A stretch of DNA of 49,059 nucleotides. It comes from Streptosporangium carneum. Lineage in GTDB: Bacteria > Actinomycetota > Actinomycetes > Streptosporangiales > Streptosporangiaceae. The notes under the pieces are model-generated. The model had not been told where the DNA came from, searched no databases, and saw nothing but the letters and a program-made list of their open reading frames with translations. Shown here in pieces: positions 33,053 through 41,684 of this stretch (the stretch's first letter is position 1; each line of letters opens with the position of its first letter). The stretch spans positions 1 to 49,059 of the forward strand of contig NZ_BSEV01000044.1 in NCBI RefSeq assembly GCF_027922005.1, in the 5' to 3' direction. A program made the translations under genes and the position numbers.

Positions 33053-33778
33053 TCAGGGGGCCACGCGGCCGTTGGCCACGAAGGCCGCGTGGGTCAGGGG
33101 CATGAGGGCCGACCAGGCGGCCTCCATCTTCTCGGCGACCATCTCGATCTCCCGCTGCGGGAACGAGGGCACCCTGGCCTGTTCGTTCTTGGTGCGCAGC
33201 GACAGGAAGTGCATCAGCGAGCGGGCGTTGCACGTGGCGTACATCGAGGAGAACAGGCCGACGGGCAGCACGGCCCTGGCCACCTCACGGGCGACGCCGG
33301 CCTCCAGCATCTCCTGGTAGGCGGCGTAGGACTGCCGGTACGACGCCTCCATGGCCTCGGTGACGATCTTGTGCTGCTCCTCGGTGCCCTCGACGAAGAC
33401 GTACTTGCCGGGACGCCCCTCCTGCACCAGCTTCCGCTCGGCCCCGGGAACGTAGAAATCGGGCTGAAGCTCCCTATAACGCCCGCTCTCCTCGTTGTAA
33501 GACCAGCCGACCCTGTGGCGGTGGAACTCACGGAAGACGAAGATCGGAGCCTTGACCAGGAAGGTCATCGAGTTGTGCTCGAAGGGGCTGCCGTGGCGGT
33601 CGCGCATCAGATAGTTGATCAACCCCTTGGACCGCTCGGGGTCCTTGTGGATCTCCTCGATGGACTGCTCTCCGGCGGTCGACACCCGGGCCGCCCAGAG
33701 CACGTCGGAGTCCGAGGCGCTGTGCTTGACCAGCTCGACGCTGACGTCGTCGAGGAAACGGGGCTGACTGTCGTCCAC
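33053..33778 (-). CDS. thyX: Flavin-dependent thymidylate synthase ThyX
   Basis: The 241-aa enzyme makes dTMP from dUMP using methylene-tetrahydrofolate and FAD/NADPH. The ThyX signature FREFHRHRVGWSYNEES is followed by GRYRELQPDFYVP; C-terminal SLMHFLSLR and the Arg-rich ends match actinobacterial ThyX. The frame extends to 34135, but the GTG at 33778 (VDDSQPRFLDDV) is preferred: GGAAGG lies at correct spacing and the protein then has normal family length. Confidence 0.96.
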   Translation of the reverse strand: MDDSQPRFLDDVSVELVKHSASDSDVLWAARVSTAGEQSIEEIHKDPERSKGLINYLMRDRHGSPFEHNSMTFLVKAPIFVFREFHRHRVGWSYNEESGRYRELQPDFYVPGAERKLVQEGRPGKYVFVEGTEEQHKIVTEAMEASYRQSYAAYQEMLEAGVAREVARAVLPVGLFSSMYATCNARSLMHFLSLRTKNEQARVPSFPQREIEMVAEKMEAAWSALMPLTHAAFVANGRVAP

Positions 33779-33929
33779 GGGCAGAACCTTCCGTGTCGGG
33801 GATCGGGCGCCGTCAAGCCTATCGCCGTCCCCCCGCGCCGCTTCGCGCGACATGGCGGGGGCGGCGCCTCGGCGGGAGCGTCGGGCTATTGTCTGATCCC
33901 GTCGGAGTCTTCGGACGGGGAGGGCGAGC

Positions 33930-35267
33930 GTGCCCGGCGGGTTGAGCGAGGACGAACTGGGCGCGTACTGCGCCGAGGCGCTGGCGGAGCACGGCTGCCC
34001 GTCGGTCTCGGTCGCGGTGGCCGAGCGAGGCGAGGTGGTCCTCTCCGGGGCGTACGGACTGGCTGACGTCTCCACCGGACGTCCGGCCACGCCCGGCACG
34101 GCGTACGGCCTGGGATCCGTCACCAAGCCCGTCACGGCGACCGCCGTCTGTCTCGCGGCCGACGAAGGCCTGCTGGATCTCGACGCGCCCGTGCCGGGCG
34201 ACTTCCGGTGGACCGCGCCGACGGCGCGGCAGCTGCTGCGGCACCGGGGCGGTTTGCGGGCGCACTACGACTGGGACTACGGCGGCGGCCGGCGGGTGGT
34301 CGACGCGGACCGTTACGCGGTGCCGTGCCGGGAGCCGGGCGGCGTCTTCGAGTACGCCAACCTCGGCTACCGGCTCCTGGGCCGTCTGCTGGAGGCCGTC
34401 ACGGGGCAGGAGCTGGGCGCGTTCGTCCGGGAGCGGGTGTTCGAGCCGCTCGGGCTCACGGGCTGCCATGTCGGACGGACCTACCCCGGCCCGGCGCCGT
34501 CGGCGGTTCGCCACACGGTCGACGGCCGGGCGTATCCGGACTATGGCTGCAGCCATCCCGGCGCCACCCTCGGCTGGGCTCCCGCCGGGGAGCTCGCGCT
34601 CTTCGCGCAGTCGTACGACCGCCTGCTGAGGCCGGACACGGCGGCCGCCGTACGGGACGCGTCGCCGATCAACGAGCATGTGGGGTACGGGCTCGGCTGG
34701 AGCGTGTCGGCCGGCGGCGGACCCGTGGTGCAAAGTCACGGCGGCGGCGGGGGCGGAGTGGCGGCGATGGTGGTCGCCGTGCCCGAACGGCGGCTCTCGG
34801 TGGCCGTGCTGTCCAACTCCACGAACAAGGCGGCTCGCGACGCGATCGTCCACCACGTCCTGGGCGCGTTGGTCCCCGGGCACACACCCGAGCGGATCAC
34901 CCCGGTGATCCATGACCCGGCGCGCCCGATGGACCTGCCGGAAGGCGACTGGTCGGGCCGGATCTGCACTCCGGAGGGAGAGGTGCCCATCGAGCTACGG
35001 GTGCTGGCCGGCCGCCGGGTCGAGCTGCGGATGGACGGCGGGAGCGCCGTCCGCCCTGCCGACGCGTCGCGGGCGTGGGACCTGCGGGCGACCTTCCCCC
35101 TGCAGTTGCCGACCGCCGACGCCCGGATCAACAGCCCTGCCCTGGGGCTGGTCCTCCGTCTGGAGAAGGGGCTGCTGACCGGTGTGGCCTACGCCTGCAA
35201 GGACGGCGACGGCGAAGGCTGGCTCGGCAACTTCCTCAGCCACTCCTGCGAGCTCCGGTCGCGCTGA
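33930..35267 (+). CDS. Serine hydrolase, beta-lactamase/class C (PF00144) family
   Basis: The 445-aa protein has the penicillin-recognising fold: nucleophile motif Ser63-V-T-Lys66 (GSVTKP), Tyr142-A-Asn144 (FEYANLGYR), and HGG in SHGGGGGG near 271 as the third motif. A C-terminal ~110-residue beta domain follows, as in many esterase or D-aminopeptidase-like members. No signal peptide is evident, so it is probably cytosolic. GTG start with GGGGAGGGCGA upstream. Substrate unknown; true beta-lactamase activity is not implied. Divergent from thyX. Confidence 0.93.
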   Translation: MPGGLSEDELGAYCAEALAEHGCPSVSVAVAERGEVVLSGAYGLADVSTGRPATPGTAYGLGSVTKPVTATAVCLAADEGLLDLDAPVPGDFRWTAPTARQLLRHRGGLRAHYDWDYGGGRRVVDADRYAVPCREPGGVFEYANLGYRLLGRLLEAVTGQELGAFVRERVFEPLGLTGCHVGRTYPGPAPSAVRHTVDGRAYPDYGCSHPGATLGWAPAGELALFAQSYDRLLRPDTAAAVRDASPINEHVGYGLGWSVSAGGGPVVQSHGGGGGGVAAMVVAVPERRLSVAVLSNSTNKAARDAIVHHVLGALVPGHTPERITPVIHDPARPMDLPEGDWSGRICTPEGEVPIELRVLAGRRVELRMDGGSAVRPADASRAWDLRATFPLQLPTADARINSPALGLVLRLEKGLLTGVAYACKDGDGEGWLGNFLSHSCELRSR

Positions 35268-35290
35268 CGGCTCGGCCGCGCGTCGCCGCC

Positions 35291-36451
35291 CTAGAGGTGG
35301 TAGATGCGGCGGGCGTTCCCCGAGCCGATCATGTGGGCGACCCGCGCCGCGTCGGGGACGCTCCACTCGCCCGCCGCCAGCCGTACGGCGAGCGCCCCCG
35401 CCAGGCCCCGGCGGTAGTACAGCGCGCCCAGGTAGCAGGTCTCCGCCACGCCGTGGCCGTCGGAGCCGAACAGCTGCTTGTGGAACGGGACGAGCTCGAG
35501 CAGTTCGCCGACGACCGCGGCGGCTCCGGCGGCCGTGTGGGCGGGCACGAGGCCGACGTCCACGTAGACGTGCGGGAAGACGGTGGCGAGGTGGGCCGCC
35601 TGGCGATGGAACGGATGGCAGTGCATCAGGACGAGGGGCACGCCGATCGGTTGCGTCGCCCTGATGAAGCCGGTCATCAGGGTCGGGTCGGCGCGGTGCG
35701 GGTCGAGGCCGGGCGCGCCGTACCCGGTGTGGAACTGCAGCGGCAGGCTGCGTTCCCTGGCCACGTCGACGACCGCCCAGAGCAGGTGACGCAGCAGCAC
35801 GGGATCGGCGAGCCGGTCCTGAGGGTCGGCCAGACGCCGGTTGGCGGCCGCGATCACCGCTCCCCTGCTCGGTCTGGCCGGGTCGAAGTCCAGGCCGTGC
35901 GGGTGGGCGACGACCGAGGTGAAGCCGACGGCGCGGGCCGCCTTCGCGGCGAGGTTGTCGTTGAGGTCGGAGATGTAGGAGACACCTGAGGCGGTGGAGG
36001 CCGCGACGGCCTGCTCGACCTGTTCGGTCCTGACGATCTCGTCGGCCGCCGCGCCGCCGAGGCGGCCCATCTCGGCCGCCGAGAGCAGGCAGGAGCCGTT
36101 GATTCCGGTGTCGACGAGAAACGCCACGATCCCCGCCTCCCGCAGCAGCCGCCGGTTCACCTCGGCGGCGCCGAGTTCCGCCCTGCGCGCCAGGTAGACG
36201 GCGGGAGGCACGTGCGGGTCCAGGCCGAGAAGCGGCGCGCACCAGCGGCGCACCGCGAGGCCCGCGGGGGTGTCGAAGTGGGTGGTGCCGGGCGGCGCGG
36301 GAAGATCGGCTTCGGTGATCAGCGTCTCGAACAGGGCCCGCGTCAGGTCGTCGCGACGCACCCCGTGGCAGTGGTGGTCGACCAGCGGGGCCAGCACGGC
36401 CTCCCGCACCGCGTCGGGCAGCTCGACGGGGAGCGCGTCACCCGCTCTCAT
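35291..36451 (-). CDS. Amidohydrolase-family protein (FluG N-terminal / amidohydrolase 2 type)
   Basis: The 386-aa TIM-barrel metal-dependent hydrolase has N-terminal metal motif DHHCHG, then FHTGYGAPGLD, HCHPFHRQA and FGSDGH with the catalytic Asp. This subfamily resembles the N-terminal half of fungal FluG and is often encoded beside a glutamine-synthetase-like gammaglutamyl ligase. No such ligase is present here, so the substrate remains open. It starts at ATG 36451 downstream of the trpEG terminator and has its own transcription unit. Confidence 0.88.
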   Translation of the reverse strand: MRAGDALPVELPDAVREAVLAPLVDHHCHGVRRDDLTRALFETLITEADLPAPPGTTHFDTPAGLAVRRWCAPLLGLDPHVPPAVYLARRAELGAAEVNRRLLREAGIVAFLVDTGINGSCLLSAAEMGRLGGAAADEIVRTEQVEQAVAASTASGVSYISDLNDNLAAKAARAVGFTSVVAHPHGLDFDPARPSRGAVIAAANRRLADPQDRLADPVLLRHLLWAVVDVARERSLPLQFHTGYGAPGLDPHRADPTLMTGFIRATQPIGVPLVLMHCHPFHRQAAHLATVFPHVYVDVGLVPAHTAAGAAAVVGELLELVPFHKQLFGSDGHGVAETCYLGALYYRRGLAGALAVRLAAGEWSVPDAARVAHMIGSGNARRIYHL

Positions 36452-36480
36452 GCCGTCTCCTCCCAGGGCCGTCGCGACGA

Positions 36481-36509
36481 CGGGCGGACCGGCACCGCCG
36501 GTCCGCCCG
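36481..36509 (-). terminator. Perfect 13-bp hairpin, terminator of trpEG
   Basis: CGGGCGGACCGGC-acc-GCCGGTCCGCCCG lies between the trpEG stop and the amidohydrolase start, both on the minus strand. Confidence 0.75.
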
Positions 36510-36564
36510 CGACCTCACACCAGGAGCAGCACTCTACGACTACCGAGCGTGATCTCGCGTGTCT

Positions 36565-38706
36565 TTAGGCAGAGGCACGGCAGAGCCTGAGCACGTTGGC
36601 GATGATCCTGGCCCCCGCTCCGCCCTCGGCGGTGAGGATCGACTCGGGGTGGAACTGCACGGCGAAGCGCCGCCTCTCCACGTCCTCGATCGCCATCACC
36701 GCCCCGTCGGGGGTGAGCGCGGTGGGGGTGAAGCCGGCCACCCCCGGCTGCTTGGCGTGCAGCGAGTGGTAGCGGGCCGCGGTGAACTCCTCGGGGAGCC
36801 CCTCCAGCAGCGCGCTGTCGCCGATCCGTCTGACCTGGCCCCGCTTGCCGTGCTCCGGGTAGGACAGCAGTTCGAGCGTGCCGCCCGCCTGCTCGACCAT
36901 GCCCTGCAGGCCGAGGCAGACGCCGAACACCGGCAGGTCCCGCTCGTAGAGCGCCTCGACGAGCCCCGACAGGCCGAAGTCGGAGGGCCAGCCGGGCCCG
37001 GGCGAGAGCACCACCAGCGACGGCGCGATCTCGTCGATCATGCCTACCGGGAAACCGTGCCTGAGCGTGACGACCTCCGCACCCTGCTGGCGGAAGTAGT
37101 CGGCCAGGGTGTTGACGAAGGAGTCCTCGTGGTCCACGAGCAGCACCTTCATGCCCTCGCCCGGCCGCTCGGCCGCCGGGCCGGTCGTGTCCTGCTCCGA
37201 CGCGACCGCGCCGACCGCGGCCAGGGCGCCGAGCAGGGCGCTGGCCTTGAGCTCGGTCTCCCGCTCCTCGGCCTCGGGGTCGGAGTCGAACAGCAGCGTG
37301 GCCCCGGCCCTGACGGTGGCGACGCCGCCGCGGATCTGCGCGGTGCGCAGGGTGAGGCCGGTGTTCATCGAGCCGTCGAAGCCGATGTAGCCGACCGCTC
37401 CGCCGTACCAGCGCCTGGTGGTGGCCTCGTGGTCCTCGATGAACTGCATCGCCCAGGTCTTGGGGGCGCCGGTGACGGTGACGGCCCACATGTGGGTGAG
37501 GAAGGCGTCCAGCGCGTCGAACTCGGGGCGCAGACGGCCCTCGATGTGGTCGACGGTGTGGATCAGCCGCGAGTACATCTCGATCTGACGCCGCCCGATC
37601 ACCTGGACGGTCCCGGGGACGCAGATGCGGGACTTGTCGTTGCGGTCCACGTCGGTGCACATGGTCAGCTCCGACTCCTCCTTCACGCTGGACAGGAGGG
37701 TGCGGATCGCCTCGGCGTCCTCGATCGGGTTGCTGCCCCTGGCGATGGTGCCGGAGATCGGGCAGGTCTCGACGCGGTCGCCGCTGACCCTGACGTACAT
37801 CTCCGGGGACGCGCCGACCAGGTGCTCGTCCTCGCCGAGGTTGAACAGGAACTCGTACGGCGCGGGGTTGACCTTGCGCAGGCCCCGGTAGAAGGCGGCC
37901 GGGTCGGTGCAGGAGGCGTGGAAGACCTGGCCGGGGACGACCTCGAAAAGGTCTCCGCGGACGAACTTCTCCTTGGCCGCGGCGACGACCTTGGCGTAGG
38001 TGCCCTTCTCCGGGTCCGCGGGGAGCCCGGCGGGGGCCGCGGGCAGCGGAACGCTCTCCCCCTCGCGGGCGAGGCCGTGCGTCGAGACGCCGTCCACGGT
38101 GAACTCGTAGCGGAACTCCTTGCTGGTCTCCCGCTTGCGGTCGATCACCATCACCCGGTCGGGCAGGTGCAGGACGAGGTCGCGCTGGTCTTCCGCCCGG
38201 GTGAGGACCTGCCGGATCGGCTCGAACTGGAAGGCCAGGTCGTATCCGAAAGCGCCGTAGAGGCCCAGGTGCTCGTCCTCGCCCTTGAACGCGGCGATCA
38301 CCTCGCGGATCGCGGTGAAGACGGTGGGGCGGCGGCTGCGCATCTCCTCGGGGAGGATGTCCTCGGACTCCGGGACGTGGACCTCGACGTGGTCGGCGGT
38401 CGGCTCCCCGGTGGGCTTGCCCGCGGCCAGCAGGCAGGAGGCGACGGCGGGCAGGACGACCCGGCCTCGCGCGTTCAGCGCGCGGGCGGAGATCCTGCGG
38501 CCCCTGGCCACGATCTCCAGGCAGGGGTCGACGTAGGCCAGGTGCCATCGGCTGTAGCGGCCGGGATACTCCATCCCGGAGGAGAGCACTCCGCCACGGC
38601 GTTCGCCGAGCGTCGTGACGACGTCCTCGAGCACCGTCTCGGGCACGTCGGATACGGTGACCTCGACTTCTATCCCGCCCGCGGTGGTATATCCACTCGT
38701 CTCCAC
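36565..38706 (-). CDS. trpEG: Fused anthranilate synthase, TrpE-TrpG
   Basis: The 713-aa bifunctional enzyme converts chorismate and glutamine to anthranilate, the first committed step of tryptophan synthesis. The TrpE component (1-~500) carries chorismate-binding motifs FEVVPGQVF, PISGTIARG, CTDVDRNDKSRIC and TVTGAPKTWAMQFI. Glutamine amidotransferase begins near Met519 (MKVLLVDHEDSFVNTLADYF), with oxyanion PGPGWP, nucleophile Cys ~597 in FGVCLGLQG, and VQFHPES near the end. Single-chain TrpEG fusions occur in some actinomycetes, rhizobia and in phenazine-type enzymes; the tryptophan-coding leader upstream argues for the tryptophan pathway. GTG start with GGGGCGAGG upstream. No other trp gene is adjacent. 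Confidence 0.95.
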   Translation of the reverse strand: METSGYTTAGGIEVEVTVSDVPETVLEDVVTTLGERRGGVLSSGMEYPGRYSRWHLAYVDPCLEIVARGRRISARALNARGRVVLPAVASCLLAAGKPTGEPTADHVEVHVPESEDILPEEMRSRRPTVFTAIREVIAAFKGEDEHLGLYGAFGYDLAFQFEPIRQVLTRAEDQRDLVLHLPDRVMVIDRKRETSKEFRYEFTVDGVSTHGLAREGESVPLPAAPAGLPADPEKGTYAKVVAAAKEKFVRGDLFEVVPGQVFHASCTDPAAFYRGLRKVNPAPYEFLFNLGEDEHLVGASPEMYVRVSGDRVETCPISGTIARGSNPIEDAEAIRTLLSSVKEESELTMCTDVDRNDKSRICVPGTVQVIGRRQIEMYSRLIHTVDHIEGRLRPEFDALDAFLTHMWAVTVTGAPKTWAMQFIEDHEATTRRWYGGAVGYIGFDGSMNTGLTLRTAQIRGGVATVRAGATLLFDSDPEAEERETELKASALLGALAAVGAVASEQDTTGPAAERPGEGMKVLLVDHEDSFVNTLADYFRQQGAEVVTLRHGFPVGMIDEIAPSLVVLSPGPGWPSDFGLSGLVEALYERDLPVFGVCLGLQGMVEQAGGTLELLSYPEHGKRGQVRRIGDSALLEGLPEEFTAARYHSLHAKQPGVAGFTPTALTPDGAVMAIEDVERRRFAVQFHPESILTAEGGAGARIIANVLRLCRASA

Positions 38707-38756
38707 TGCTGCCTCGCCCCTTTGATTTCCCTGATGCCCTCAAGGAGGCGGACGCG

Positions 38757-38783
38757 AAAAAGGCCACCTTCTCAAGGGCGGCC
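38757..38783 (-). terminator. Attenuator terminator of the trpEG leader (3:4 hairpin)
   Basis: On the minus strand GGCCGCC-cttgagaa-GGTGGCC (one G-U) is followed by TTTTT. It is a classical intrinsic terminator 51 bp before the trpEG start. Confidence 0.88.
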
Positions 38784-38832
38784 GTCTGTCTGCTCTCGCG
38801 AATGCGAAACCTGCGCCGCCTAGAAGCGGCGC
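38777..38832 (-). promoter_or_regulatory. Tryptophan attenuator: competing pause and antiterminator stems
   Basis: Stem 1:2 is GCGCCGC-ttctag-GCGGCGC (38813-38832), whose loop holds the leader stop codon. Strand 2 (GGCGGC, 38815-38820) can alternatively pair with strand 3 (GCCGCC, 38777-38782), destroying the terminator. Stalling at the two Trp codons would free strand 2 and allow read-through. Confidence 0.87.
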
Positions 38833-38861
38833 CACCACTGAAGGGTGTCGAGATATCGCAT
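38820..38861 (-). CDS. trpL: trp leader peptide with tandem Trp codons
   Basis: The 13-aa leader MRYLDTLQWWRRF ends in TAG within the loop of stem 1:2. Two adjacent TGG codons sit just before strand 1. An in-frame ATG at 38888 would give 22 aa with a third Trp. Position, Trp content and the stem-loops make this a leader peptide of ribosome-mediated attenuation, as known for trpE of Streptomyces and Corynebacterium. Confidence 0.88.
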   Translation of the reverse strand: MRYLDTLQWWRRF

Positions 38862-38988
38862 GTTCCAAAGCCTACCGGCGGCAGCCATGATCTTGCAACG
38901 TATCGGCGACACGGGCGTGGCGTCCGGCGAGCCGAAGGACCACGCCTCGGGGCTCTGGCCAGAACCGGCCCCGCCATGTTACCAGTAA

Positions 38989-39002
38989 GTAAAGACCGGA
39001 TG
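38989..39002. promoter_or_regulatory. Operator-like TTAC-N6-GTAA upstream of the CocE-type gene
   Basis: TTACCAGTAAGTAA ends 10 bp before the ATG at 39013 and resembles TetR-family half-site spacing. Judged by symmetry and position only. Confidence 0.35.
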
Positions 39003-39012
39003 AGGAGGGAGC

Positions 39013-40620
39013 ATGTCGTTCGCATGGCCGCGGGCCGTCCATCGGGTCGCCGTCCAGCGCGACCTCCCGGTGCCGATGAACGACGGGGTCACGCTCCTGG
39101 CCGACCGGTACGCGCCGGTCGGCGCCGTACGGCCGCCGACCGTCCTGGTCCGCTCGCCGTACGGCAGGCGCGGGATGTTCGGGCTGGCGTACGGGCGGAC
39201 GTTCGCCCGCCACGGGTTCCAGGTCGTCCTGCAGAGCTGCAGGGGCGGGTTCGGCTCGGGCGGCCTGCTCGACCCGCTCGGCGACGAGCACGACGACGGG
39301 CTGGCGACCCTGGCCTGGCTGCGCGCCCAGCCCTGGTACGGCGGGAGCCTCGCGATGCACGGCCCCTCCTATCTGGGCTACGCCCAGTGGGCGATCGCCC
39401 CGTTCGCCGGCCCCGACCTGAAGGCCATGGCGACGTCGGTGACCGCCTCCCAGTTCCGCGACGCCGCCTACGTGGGCGGGGCGTTCGCCCTCGAGTCCTC
39501 ACTGATGTGGATCACGCTGACCGCCTCGATGGGCGGCCGGTTCGGCGGAGCGGAGGTCTTCCTCGCGCCGCGCAGGACCCGTCGGGCGGCGCTGTCCGGG
39601 CGGCCCGTCGGGGAGATGGACGTGCTGTCGGCGGGACGGGGCCTGCCGTTCTTCCAGGACCTGCTGGCCAATCACGCCGATCCCGGCGTCTACTGGGCCA
39701 GGCGTGACTTCTCCGCCTCGGTCGGCGAGGTCGAGGCGGCGGTCACCATGGTCGGCGGCTGGTACGACGTGTTCCTGCCGTGGCAGGTCAACGACTACAC
39801 CGCGATGCGCGCCGCGGGCAGGCGGCCCCAGCTGACGATCGGACCGTGGTACCACGCGGACATCCGGCAGGGCAGGGCGGCCAACGCCGACGCGCTGGCC
39901 TGGTTCAGGGCCCATCTGCTCGGCGATCCCTCGGGGCTGCGCGAGCAGCCGGTCAGGCTCTACGTCACCGGCGCCGACGAGTGGCGCGACTATCCCGACT
40001 GGCCGGTGCCGGGCGTGCGGGAGCAGCGCTGGCACCTGCAGCCGGGGTTCGCCCTGGCTCCGGAGAACCCGGCGGGCGGCGGGCCCGACCGCTACCGTTA
40101 CGACCCCTCGCACCCGACCCCCGTGCTGGGCGGCCCGGTCCTGCTGGGCAACTCGGAGCCCCGCGACAACCGGCGTCTCGAGGCGCGGCGCGACGTGCTC
40201 GTCTACACGGGGCCCGAGCTGCGCGAGGACACCGACATGATCGGCCCGGTCCGCGCCGACCTGTACGTCAGGACGAGCACCGAGCACGCCGACCTGGTGG
40301 TCAGGGTCTGCGACGTGCATCCGAACGGCGCCTCCTACAACGTGTGCGAGGGCGTGCGCCGCCTGACGCCGGGCGCGCCCCCGACGGACCGCGACGGCGT
40401 CCGCCGCGTCCAGGTGGAGTTGTGGCCGATGGGTCACCGCTTCCGCAGGGGGCACCGCGTCCGCCTGCACGTCGCGGGCGGCGCCTACCCCCGCATCGCC
40501 CGCAACCTGGGCACCGGCGAGCCCCTGGGCACCGGCAGTGCGATGGTCGCCTCCGAGCACGAGATCTTCCACGACGGCGGACGGCCCTCCGCCGTCGTGC
40601 TGCCGGTCGTGACCGGCTGA
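39013..40620 (+). CDS. CocE/NonD-family hydrolase (X-Pro dipeptidyl-peptidase S15 type)
   Basis: The 535-aa a/b hydrolase cleaves acyl esters or peptides. Nucleophile Ser119 sits in HGPSYLGYAQ, oxyanion region SPYGRRG, and the likely catalytic His in GPWYHADIRQG. The N-terminal part is the hydrolase core; from ~330 a jelly-roll S15 C-terminal domain follows (LYVRTSTEHADLVVRVCDVHPNG). There is no signal peptide. RBS GAGGAGGG. Divergent from trpEG. The natural substrate is unknown. Confidence 0.92.
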   Translation: MSFAWPRAVHRVAVQRDLPVPMNDGVTLLADRYAPVGAVRPPTVLVRSPYGRRGMFGLAYGRTFARHGFQVVLQSCRGGFGSGGLLDPLGDEHDDGLATLAWLRAQPWYGGSLAMHGPSYLGYAQWAIAPFAGPDLKAMATSVTASQFRDAAYVGGAFALESSLMWITLTASMGGRFGGAEVFLAPRRTRRAALSGRPVGEMDVLSAGRGLPFFQDLLANHADPGVYWARRDFSASVGEVEAAVTMVGGWYDVFLPWQVNDYTAMRAAGRRPQLTIGPWYHADIRQGRAANADALAWFRAHLLGDPSGLREQPVRLYVTGADEWRDYPDWPVPGVREQRWHLQPGFALAPENPAGGGPDRYRYDPSHPTPVLGGPVLLGNSEPRDNRRLEARRDVLVYTGPELREDTDMIGPVRADLYVRTSTEHADLVVRVCDVHPNGASYNVCEGVRRLTPGAPPTDRDGVRRVQVELWPMGHRFRRGHRVRLHVAGGAYPRIARNLGTGEPLGTGSAMVASEHEIFHDGGRPSAVVLPVVTG

Positions 40621-40662
40621 GCGAGCCGGAGTCCGTGCGGCTCCCGGCGGGTTCCGGGCCGG

Positions 40663-40691
40663 TTCGAGGGGGGCGGCGCGCGGGTTAGGGT
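40663..40691 (+). promoter_or_regulatory. Promoter of a leaderless WYL regulator gene
   Basis: -35 TTCGAG (40663-40668), 17-bp spacer, -10 TAGGGT (40686-40691); the GTG start codon follows after 6 bp. This fits a leaderless transcript. Confidence 0.5.
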
Positions 40692-40697
40692 CGATGG

Positions 40698-41672
40698 GTG
40701 CGCGCGGCCAGGTTGATGTCGTTGGTGCTGCTGCTCCAGGCGCGGGGCGGGATGACCGCCGCGGAGCTCTCCAGGGAGCTCGAGGTCTCCGAGCGGACCG
40801 TCCACCGGGACGTGCTGGCCCTGTCGGGGGCCGGGGTGCCGGTCTACGCCGATCGCGGCAGGGGCGGCGGCTATCGCCTGCTGGAGGGCTACCGTACCCG
40901 CCTCACCGGCCTCGACAGGGCCGAGGCTCAGGCGCTGTTCCTGTCCGGCGTTCCCGACGCCCTGCGGGAGATGGGTCTGGGCGAGGTGGCCGCCACGGCG
41001 CGCCTCAAGGCGTCCGCCGCGCTGCCGCCGGGCGCCCGCGACGCGCCCGAGACCGCCGCGCAGCGCTTCCACCTCGACGCTCCCGGCTGGTTCGCGCACG
41101 GGAAGCCGTCTCCCGAGGCGCTGCCTGCACTGGCCAGGGCCGTGTGGGGCGACCATCCGGTGACGGCCCTCTACCGCGGGACCAGGCGGACCCTGCAACC
41201 GTACGGGCTGGTGCTCAAGGCCGGCGTCTGGTACCTGGCGACCCGCTCCGCGATCTACCGGGTGGAGCGCTTCGCCGAGGTGGAGGTCCACTCGGAACGG
41301 CGTTTCGACCGGGACCCCGGCTTCGACCTGGCCGCCTTCTGGAGCGAGCGCGCCGCCGACTTCGCCCGCTCCCTGCTCACCGCCCGCGTGACGGTGCGGC
41401 TCAGCCCCGCGGGCCTGCGCGGTCTCGCCGTCCTCGGCGATCCCGCGGCCCTCGACGAGGCCCTCGCCTCCGTCGGGGAGCCCGACGGGCAGGGGTGGGT
41501 CACGGTGTCCCTGCCCGTCGAGTCGCTCGAGGTCGCCTACCACCAGATCCTGAGGTTCGGCTCTGAGGCGGAGGTCCTCGACCCGCCGGACCTGCGCGCC
41601 AGGATGGCCGAGGCGGCGGCGCGCGCGTGCGGCCTGTACGGCGGGCGGGCCGCGGGCGACGCCCCGCCGTGA
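40698..41672 (+). CDS. WYL-domain transcriptional regulator with HTH_11
   Basis: The 324-aa regulator has an N-terminal DeoR/BirA-like winged HTH (TAAELSRELEVSERTVHRDVLAL, residues ~18-50) followed by the beta-wing ADRGRGGGYRL. The middle WYL domain (~135-215) has YGLVLKAGVWYLATR, then the C-terminal WCX region. WYL proteins bind nucleic-acid-like or small ligands. It starts with GTG leaderlessly. It converges with the SDR gene 12 bp away, which it may regulate. Confidence 0.92.
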   Translation: MRAARLMSLVLLLQARGGMTAAELSRELEVSERTVHRDVLALSGAGVPVYADRGRGGGYRLLEGYRTRLTGLDRAEAQALFLSGVPDALREMGLGEVAATARLKASAALPPGARDAPETAAQRFHLDAPGWFAHGKPSPEALPALARAVWGDHPVTALYRGTRRTLQPYGLVLKAGVWYLATRSAIYRVERFAEVEVHSERRFDRDPGFDLAAFWSERAADFARSLLTARVTVRLSPAGLRGLAVLGDPAALDEALASVGEPDGQGWVTVSLPVESLEVAYHQILRFGSEAEVLDPPDLRARMAEAAARACGLYGGRAAGDAPP

Positions 41673-41684
41673 CGACCGGCCGGT

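Noticed and set aside
33779..34135. N-terminal extension of thyX
   Set aside because: Overlaps the divergent hydrolase gene and its RBS; ThyX family length fits the GTG at 33778.
36515..39025. 836-aa minus-strand frame overlapping trpEG
   Set aside because: Wrong-frame translation of trpEG, Arg-rich; the trpEG frame has all family motifs.
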